From Branchiostoma belcheri (lineage: Eukaryota; Chordata; Leptocardii; Amphioxiformes; Branchiostomatidae), in the NCBI RefSeq assembly GCF_001625305.1, contig NW_017802491.1:1682812-1746811 (forward strand): a DNA stretch of 64,000 nucleotides, written 5' to 3'. Shown here in pieces: positions 57,801 through 64,000 of this stretch. The stretch's first letter is position 1. Each line of letters opens with the position of its first letter. The notes beneath the pieces are model-generated. The model saw nothing but the letters and a program-made list of their open reading frames with translations, was not told the DNA's origin and did no database searches. The translations under genes and the position numbers were made by a program.

Positions 57801-60800
57801 GAATTTCTATGCATTTACCCAACAGTGGCTCCCAAAAGGCAAGAAACATGCATACAGAAGGAAGTTGAAGATAGCAAATGAGATAACCTTTTCTGGGACC
57901 TTTCTGAGACCTTAGATTAACTTCCTGTCATTGGCACCAATATGCCAAGCATACAGAAACAACTACAGAGCACAAGCAATCGCATAGAATGACATACAGA
58001 AAACAAAACCTCAAAGGTAAAAACAAAGTTCTGATTGAGCCCACCTTGGCCCTGCTGAGTGGTGCACTCCTGGTGTCCCTCCTCAGGTTCTCCAGTGCCA
58101 TGTTCTCTGCCTGTACTGCCTGCAGTACCTCAGCCTTGTCTGCTGTCCAGTCCTGGTGAGATCCCGGCTGCACTTTTCTAGCTGCTGAAAGGGGGCGCTC
58201 CTTCCTCTTCACTGGTTCTGCATTTAAGCATCATGAAGTTTGATTTTCATATTCAGACTAATGCAATACTAGTAGTAAGTGTACAAAATGCAAAATGTAC
58301 CTAATATGTATCTGTTGCAGAGGTTATGATAATGAAATAATGAAAGAGAATGGATGCCCTTGTTTTAGACTAGTACTGTTCTTACTGGGAATACTCAGTA
58401 TATAACATATGAATGTATATACTAAAGTAACTCACCTGCTTCTAAAGTTATCTCCTTCTGAACCTTTTCTTTCCTGTTTGAAATGACAGAAAAAAATTAC
58501 ATTATACATTGTATATGATTGTGCAATGTACTTTGTGAAAGATATTTGTTGTAACACAGACTGATTTTCTGCTTTTCTGAATTAAAAGCACAAAAGATTA
58601 TATATGGTTTTAGCCTTCCACATAGTTGTCACAACATGAGAAATTACATGCACATTGCTACTAAATGTCACATAATGGAACTGAAACAAAGACTGTCTAA
58701 ATTCTACCTAATACATTCTTACCTATCTTTTGTGCCCATTTTACTTTGTCTATGGGTCTGTGGGTAGTCATCATGCTCTGTGCCTTTTCGTCTGCGTAGC
58801 AAAAGAAAGAACTTAAATTGGAAAGTGCAACATTCACATGCAAAATATAACATATTTTTGTTCTGCCATAAAATAAAGACACAAAACACAGCATTGGACT
58901 CACCGTGCAGCTGATAGATCTCTTTGCAGTTCTGAAAATAAAACATAAGAATTATCTTAGTTTGAATATGGTAGCATCATTTAAGGCATTCACTAAAGCA
59001 TTTTGAGTACAAAAAAATGTGGACATGTAAAAGAAATCTCACCTTTTTTACTTGAGCCAGCAAACTCCAGTACAATCATATCTCCTGGTTCCAGTCCACC
59101 ATCGTTTTCACCTTCTTCTGAGGAAATATAAACATCTTACTGCATACTTCATCATGACACATACAAGTACAACATGTTTCTAGTATGATGCTCATCAACA
59201 AGAAAATGCAAGAAAAACTCACAGGATTTGTTTCCTGTTAGGTGAAATGGAGTATTAACATGTTAGTAACACATCTGTGTCTTCCTGGTTCAAAAGTAAT
59301 GTTCACTTACCTTTCTCCTCATCTAAGCTATCTTCTTCCAACTCCTCTTCTATCTCTTCTTCTGGTTCTTCCATCTGTTACAGAAAGTGTTTTTTTGTCA
59401 TTTCTGAATCTACAGTATTATTAACTTATCCACTCATTCTGTGCAGGTATTTCTGATGTCTACCTGCACTTAAGCCGCATTGGTTTGTGTACTAGGTTTA
59501 TGCATACATGTACATACATCTATATTAAATGTGTATGTGGATTTTAATTTGTGGCTTTGACAGCTACCACCTACATGTATGGAGTATAAAATAAATAATG
59601 GGAATGGTTTCTGAACAGTCTTAGTGTGATTCATACTTCCTATATTCTGAGAGATGCATAGTAAGTTATAGGTTGAACTTATGTCTGGTGCAGGTAAGCC
59701 GAAAAAGTATTTTGAGCCCTGCCCTCACTCACTCACTTACTAGTAATTGCTCACTTGCTGATACATGTTTTAAATTTGCATTTGCATAAGATTCTTACTG
59801 ACCTTCTTGAAAGCAGCAATGTTCTTCTGAATACTTGAGTTCATCTCAAGACTTCTTCTCAACGTCTTCACATCATCAATACTCAACACCAGCTGTTCAT
59901 TGATTTCCTCCTCCTCTGAGCTCCTGCTGTCTCCTTGTCCCCTTCTAACCTCAAGCTTTTACATGAAGAAACAAGAAATCTGACATTCTAAACCTCTGGG
60001 AATTATATAATGCATAATGTTTATTTACAACAACTGCTGACAATTTCAGGCATCACATTAACAGCAATGTTACCAGTAATGCTATATGACTTAAAAGACT
60101 GGTGGTATCACAATACAAACCTTAAAAACTCTTTCCTGAAAGCAGTGTAGTATACTGTATAGCCCATTAAAGTTGACAGCTGCTGTTGATGATAGGTGAT
60201 ACCATACCACAACCAGCAACAGAAAAGTTAGCAAAAGGTAATACAAAGGTATCAAAGTACATTTTGTACATTGTAAAGTAGGTGAAAAGTCATAGCTTTG
60301 TTGTTATTTTTCTGAACTGTTACAGTACTTTGCACACATACCTGTTTACTTGAAGGTTTGTTCTCGTATTTGGAAGCATCAATCTCTATGTCACTGTCGT
60401 CATCAGAAGAACCCCCCTGTAGGACTAATGACATGTTCCTGGCTAACTCCTCCTCTTCCTTGTCTGAATCACTCCCAGGGTCAAAGTCCTCTGAGTACTC
60501 TCCATCTATGGGGGAATAAACTTAAGATTCTTAACTAGTGTTGAAACCCAGCTTTGCCTCATCCAACATGTGATAAGGCCTGGTCACCACAGGCTAGAAG
60601 ATATCACTGATTTCTGCACATATTACCTAATTCTATACATGCTTCAATAATATCTTTATACAAGGCAGGGAGTACTTCTAAAATGCATCTGTCCAACGGT
60701 TACAGATATAGTATCAGAGGTACATAAAACTGTTACAGCAATGTATAAAAATGAATTCTGATCTGAGCATCCCTTCAACTTTTGAGACAATATCTCCAAG

Positions 60801-62491
60801 AAGAAAAATTTATATAGTAAAAGCAATAAAAGAAAGAAGAAGAGCAAGATACATACAGTCCTGACAGCAGCTGGTGCTGGGAAGACAATTGTCCCTGTCC
60901 TTGGTGCTAGAGAAGGTGCCATTGACACAAGGAAGCTTGGAAGGGACAGGGAAGTCCCTTGGAACAGTAAAGGTGCAGCCAAGAGGTGCGGCAGAAGGGG
61001 AGGGAATAGGGGGCAGCTTGGGTGAGGATGGGATAACTATAGGTAAAAGAAAACCAGGAGAAAATGTTATTAAAAAAGACAATAAAAAGCATAGAAATCT
61101 GGAACTGAGTGGAACTACAATAGATTGAAGACTTTAAAAGTTCATGTGCTTTGCACTTTCAGTGTGAGAAATGCATCTTTTATCTGTGCTTGACATTAAA
61201 GTAAAGGCATAAGTGAAAGGTGGGGAATATCAAAATAATTGTACTGTGAGTATAAGGAGTACTAGTAATGCTACATCATGTGTAAGTCATGTATACATCT
61301 GTAGCAACTTAGGTCATCTACTACCAGAACATGTTGCAGCAACTACAATTGTAATGTACATGTATGAAAAGAATAGCCTTATTCTAACCTGGTGCTGCCA
61401 CCCTCATCTTGTCCCCCACGTTAGTCCTGATGTGGACTGATCCTTGGAGCCAGTTCTTGCGCTGTACCTTCCCAGGCGCTGTCTTGGCACGGAAACGCTG
61501 TTCCTCCTGCTCCTGTGCATGTAGCTCCTGCAGCTGTCGGTGGTCCAGGGTACGGGGGTACTCTGTGTCAGCAACAAAGGTTTGAGTCTTTGGTTATACA
61601 AAGTGAAACAATGAATGCATGACTCTAACTTTGTAACACTGTAAAAACCCTTCCAAGCTAAACAAAAGGTTTAAAGCTACATCTAGAAGATAGAGCTGTG
61701 CCCTGGCATTAAAAACAAATCTTTATCAACCTTGCAGAAGCTATCAAGGACCAACTGCTCAAAACATGTCAGGATTAACACATATGGTATGATTGTCCAA
61801 TTAACAAATGACTTACATGGAGGTATCTCTTACAGTGACCTAGAACTATACCTGACACATCAATATCAGGTTAAGAGATACAGTTGTACATTACATACTT
61901 GTAACATCACTAGCTAGTACTAGGTTTATTTTGAAGGAGGTAACAGTCAGAAGAGTTACTGTACCTCCAGCTGTCTTGCTCATGCGTGCAGACTTGGGTT
62001 GTTTAGGAGGAGAGGGAGTCTTCCCCTTCCTCCCTCCCTGGTTGGCTCCGTTCACGTATAAGGCAAAACCCTTTTCTCTCCTCTCCAGTTCTATCTGTTT
62101 ATCATCCTTCTGTTTCAGCTTTTTCACTAATCTGTGAAGTATTAAAATGAGCAAGTGTCAAAATTAATTGCACAAAATATTTTCCCATCAGACAAGCACA
62201 TTTTTGCCCGCACTGAAAAGTATGTATTTCTGCCTTACAAAGAAAGAACACTACTGGTATAAAATGAATCACACTTGAAGAATACATATTAAGGTGATTT
62301 AGATTTGGATTATCTATAAGTTATCATAACTTCATATGTGTCATGAGACTTTGATTTTAGCATCTATAAACTTAATCTAATGCAATTATGACTTGGTGAT
62401 TAGATTCTATTTTAGACATTTACCTATTTCTTTGCTGTAATAGCAGCAGGTACTCCTCATAGCTTGGATCAATCTCTTCTTTCAGTGAAGA
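42682..62491 (-). CDS. KATNIP: Katanin-interacting protein (KIAA0556 family), 5' end outside or unresolved
   Basis: Forty-two coding exons join in frame over 19.8 kb and give about 1777 residues without the first exon(s); human KATNIP is about 1618. The protein is a ciliary-base and microtubule-associated factor that binds katanin (family knowledge). Recognition rests on YEEYLLLLQQRNR and ALYVNGAN near the N terminus, KGCGNQVFDYSTA in the middle, and VRTPDKLIDG, KHMWIAPVLPG, NRVYVIFDQP, WNYSKTPNRGVKEFG, VDDLVVYNGILGMV and PYHTILFTDD near the C terminus. The protein has a charged, low-complexity N-terminal third, four repeated beta-rich units and Ser/Arg-rich linkers. The stop at 42682-42684 follows a short basic tail. 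Exon groups are listed in separate entries. Confidence 0.93.
46641..47759 (-). CDS. KATNIP: KATNIP repeated unit 3
   Basis: Exons 47582-47759, 47268-47433 and 46641-46822. Motifs are FTGTWGDPHYLGLTGLEVLG, DEHMWLIPFNEGDGHVL, LTGLRFWNYNKSREDTYRG and VVHLLLDGQVI, followed by a linker containing ..KAPGNCNYDYAQDI. Confidence 0.9.
47982..48908 (-). CDS. KATNIP: KATNIP acidic/Gln-rich linker exons
   Basis: Exons 48866-48908, 48489-48629 and 47982-48114. The linker is first acidic (TYEGDVEDFDEEEEAPFERP), then Gln-rich (TTQRQQQQLQTQ), and leads into unit 3. Confidence 0.85.
49185..50248 (-). CDS. KATNIP: KATNIP repeated unit 2
   Basis: Exons 50107-50248, 49519-49716 and 49185-49279. Motifs in order are TTWGDRHYVGLNGIEVF, DDIHMWLAPYTPN, VAMIRIWNYNKSRIHSFRGA and DKSLIFKGEIAK, matching the order in the other units. 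An exon boundary falls exactly inside the IW|NYNKS motif. Confidence 0.88.
50488..53213 (-). CDS. KATNIP: KATNIP low-complexity linker exons
   Basis: Exons: 53072-53213, 52736-52840, 52542-52601, 52302-52348, 51947-52052, 51385-51515, 50822-51028 and 50488-50578. They encode a Ser-, Arg- and Pro-rich linker (SSSRSSSRESPTSTSP, RRPRSGRRRGHTPENRS), probably disordered. All phases chain without a break; the 51947-52052 exon has a weak pyrimidine tract. Confidence 0.8.
54061..56285 (-). CDS. KATNIP: KATNIP repeated unit 1
   Basis: Exons 56046-56285, 55593-55742 and 54061-54316. The unit contains SNWGHPSRLGLTEIEFFD, HMWSCSF, ISKVKIWNYNKSLA and RHMRLYIGVYLVFNGEVDKG, followed by the signature GCGNQVFDYSTAV. 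This is the DUF4457-type beta-rich unit seen four times in the protein. The first exon's donor is supplied by an adjoining minisatellite, and the intron between the second and third exons holds a 0.9-kb TIR element. Confidence 0.88.
54603..55506. mobile_element. Non-autonomous TIR element (about 0.9 kb) in a KATNIP intron
   Basis: The element begins TACCTTCGCCAA (54603-54614) and ends with the exact reverse complement TTGGCGAAGGTA (55495-55506). It contains a GT-rich tract near the left end, text reading AAGATAACTCGAGAAGCAG, and repeated short modules around TTTGCATAATTAATG at about 55.06, 55.20 and 55.34 kb. No transposase frame is present, so it is non-autonomous. The target duplication was not resolved. 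Confidence 0.75.
55821..56045. repeat. Minisatellite, about 4.5 units of roughly 50 bp, abutting a KATNIP exon
   Basis: Units share GGGTGGTTATACTG, CTATACAGATAC and AGAAGCTGGTGTG blocks with substitutions. The last unit runs directly into the KATNIP exon that ends at 56046, and its CAGATAC, read on the minus strand, is the exon's donor GTATCTG. Confidence 0.75.
56625..58217 (-). CDS. KATNIP: KATNIP helical exons, including two related exons
   Basis: Exons: 58045-58217, 57499-57624, 57069-57172 and 56625-56829. The first two encode similar text: VLQAVQAENMALENLRRDTR with SAP, and VLEALQAENQQVEEYRRDTR with SAP. This suggests an internal tandem exon duplication. The last exon is basic and Ser-rich (RRAGTPAWAKTDRTEPVQQ) and leads into the first repeated unit. 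Confidence 0.85.
57875..58015. repeat. Dispersed repeat copy B (pair with 16140-16285)
   Basis: This is a diverged copy of the segment at 16140-16285 with the same block order, ending GAAAACAAAACCT. It lies in the KATNIP intron immediately downstream of the exon at 58045-58217. Confidence 0.45.
58436..62491 (-). CDS. KATNIP: KATNIP N-terminal exons (11 visible)
   Basis: Exons: 62424-62491, 61965-62131, 61389-61562, 60857-61036, 60342-60505, 59803-59955, 59311-59374, 59043-59117, 58904-58931, 58723-58791 and 58436-58473. They encode the conserved start region, then basic and proline-rich text (PPIPSPSAAPLG), acidic stretches (SDSDKEEEELARN, EEEIEEELEED) and a helical segment (VLSIDDVKTLRRSLEMN). 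The first listed exon begins in phase 0 and needs an upstream coding exon with the initiator Met, which I could not place securely. Confidence 0.85.
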
Positions 62492-62867
62492 CTGTCAGCA
62501 GATATAGGAAAATACAAGTGTAAGATATAACTAACTTCTAGTAAAGCAACAAGTACTAGTACTGATATCACAGGTAAGTTGACTTAACAGGTAAGGCATA
62601 TCTATTTGGATTAGATTATCACTCAGAATCTTTTAGAATAGATTCATTAATCATTACATGCATCATACATATACCATACACTTTACATAGGTTGAAGGAG
62701 AACAAAGATGCATAGACAATATAATATTGATGTAAACTAATCCGTAATTGATTACAAGGAAAGACAGCGTGCACATGACAAAACAAGAAATGGTTAACAG
62801 GACAATGTGAAAGTATATAAGCACATGCATTGCATGAGTATGAGTCAGCCAGTGCTGTTAGGTGTAC

Positions 62868-62894
62868 CTTACGACGACCTCTTTTTTGTGAAAG
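62868..62894 (-). CDS. KATNIP: Possible upstream 27-nt KATNIP microexon
   Basis: An acceptor-like CACGTAG and a donor AAG|GTACAC enclose nine codons (LSQKRGRRK) in phase 0, the phase required by the exon at 62424-62491. The support is only splice-site and phase compatibility. Confidence 0.25.
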
Positions 62895-62935
62895 CTACGT
62901 GAAGCACACAACACAAGTCTGTTTAGGTATACACA

Positions 62936-63275
62936 ATCTACACCAGGCTTTTAGCTAGGGGGTGTCCAGGGTGTCTTTTGGACGCCCTGTACTGAAAATA
63001 GTAAGAAATTGGACGCCCTACTTTTTGGTAGGACACCCAAAAGACTCCCTATTTTTTCCACTTCCAACCCCTGCCATGCACACATGCCTCCTTTCAGCAT
63101 ACAAAAATGATGGTTTACTGAAGGAAAAAACTCAAAATGCAGAAAGTTGTGTTTGAGAGAATTATGAATGTCAAAAAAGCCCCCCTAAAAAGGTCACACA
63201 CTGTGCGTCTTTGCTGCGTACAATAAAAAAATGGACACCCAACAAAAAAATCCTAGCTAAAAGCCTGATCTACAC
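62936..63275. mobile_element. hAT-like MITE with 16-bp TIRs and 8-bp target duplication
   Basis: The element spans 62944-63267 (324 bp). It starts CAGGCTTTTAGCTAGG and ends with the exact reverse complement. The 8-bp sequence ATCTACAC occurs immediately on both sides (62936-62943 and 63268-63275). CAG-starting TIRs with 8-bp duplications are the hallmark of the hAT superfamily. No transposase is encoded. Confidence 0.9.
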
Positions 63276-64000
63276 ATATATGTAATGTGTAGTGAATGGT
63301 GGAAATATGCAAATTTTTTATATCAAAACCAAGCCTGATATAACGTCCTTGTTTTAACTTAGGGGCATAAAATATATGCCCTGGTCAAAAAATTATTTTC
63401 AGTAGGCTCTTTGGGACATGGCACATGTATACAAAATCGGACTATCTGAGAAAAATTAAAGCTGGCAAATCCCTTGAGACTTGCTTAACAGATAATGATA
63501 TCATGAGAGCAGTACTAGTATTCTTAAATATTTTGTGCCTGATCGATTTTGATATCGATTAAACTTATAAAATGCAAAGATGCATGAAAAATATAGAATA
63601 GATATATACACTTTTGAATACATTATTCTGTTAAAGATTATACAAAAGATAAGCATAACTCCGAGAGCAGGATGATTGTGTCATTAAATATTCATGAGAT
63701 AACAAGGCTGTCATGACAACACAGCTGCGAGGATGTGGCATCTTTCCGTCTGTTCATTGGTGCATAGTGATTTAATCATGGGGAACTCCCAGGAGATACG
63801 GTGATTATAACCTATATCATATGTGAGCTTTGCTTTTCACAATAACATACATTTGTACATTTGCAGACTGGTTTTAAAGGTTCCACACAGTGACTTGAAC
63901 AATGGAATCAAACTCCCCAAACAAAAAAAAGGAACTTGTACCTGGTATCATAACATAGCTTTTTTATATTATACAATTCCAGTTATGACTAATATAGTGA
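63276..64000. other. AT-rich sequence upstream of visible KATNIP exons
   Basis: I see no supported exon, RNA gene or repeat with defined ends here. It is probably intron or the 5' flank of KATNIP. Confidence 0.4.

Noticed and set aside
59223..59234. A 12-nt KATNIP microexon with perfect acceptor and GTGAGT donor
   Set aside because: Inclusion between 59311-59374 and 59043-59117 creates an in-frame TAA at the downstream junction; skipping it restores a sense frame.

Overview
The window is eukaryotic, spliced, AT-rich nuclear DNA from an animal, most likely an invertebrate chordate such as amphioxus (inference). It has short to medium introns with GT-AG borders, a nuclear tRNA gene, MITE-type DNA transposons and a 5'-truncated L1-like retrotransposon. 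Two of the large genes are orthologues of human EEF2K and KATNIP, which lie near each other on human 16p12, so this may be an old chordate linkage. I assembled the exon models by eye from splice sites and reading-frame phase. Every exon junction in the four main models keeps frame.

Layout. 0-2.6 kb (+): the last coding exon and 3' UTR of an unrecognised gene. 3.7-12.2 kb (-): a three-exon gene for a secreted 352-residue protein made of a signal peptide, a C-type lectin-like domain and a Spaetzle/neurotrophin-type cystine knot. 13.3-13.5 kb (-): a possible small secreted ORF. 14.8-22.4 kb (+): a ten-exon TSSK-like protein kinase with a long C-terminal tail and an Arg in place of the catalytic-loop Lys. 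25.1-35.9 kb (-): eEF2 kinase, 12 exons and about 714 residues, with a phase-compatible cassette exon and a possible alternative last exon encoding a membrane helix. 36.9 kb (+): tRNA-Leu(UAG). 37.9-41.8 kb (+): COX6B, whose first intron carries an L1-like insertion with a clear target-site duplication. 42.7 to past 62.5 kb (-): KATNIP, 42 visible coding exons and about 1777 residues; its 5' end is probably beyond the window.

The most novel-looking item is the secreted lectin plus cystine-knot fusion. It joins a carbohydrate/ligand-binding fold to the fold used by Toll ligands (Spaetzle) and neurotrophins in a single predicted polypeptide. The other genes are housekeeping, signalling or ciliary genes with no obvious shared pathway. 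Several repeats have precise termini, including a hAT-like MITE with 16-bp TIRs and an 8-bp duplication, and a minisatellite that abuts and supplies a KATNIP splice donor.
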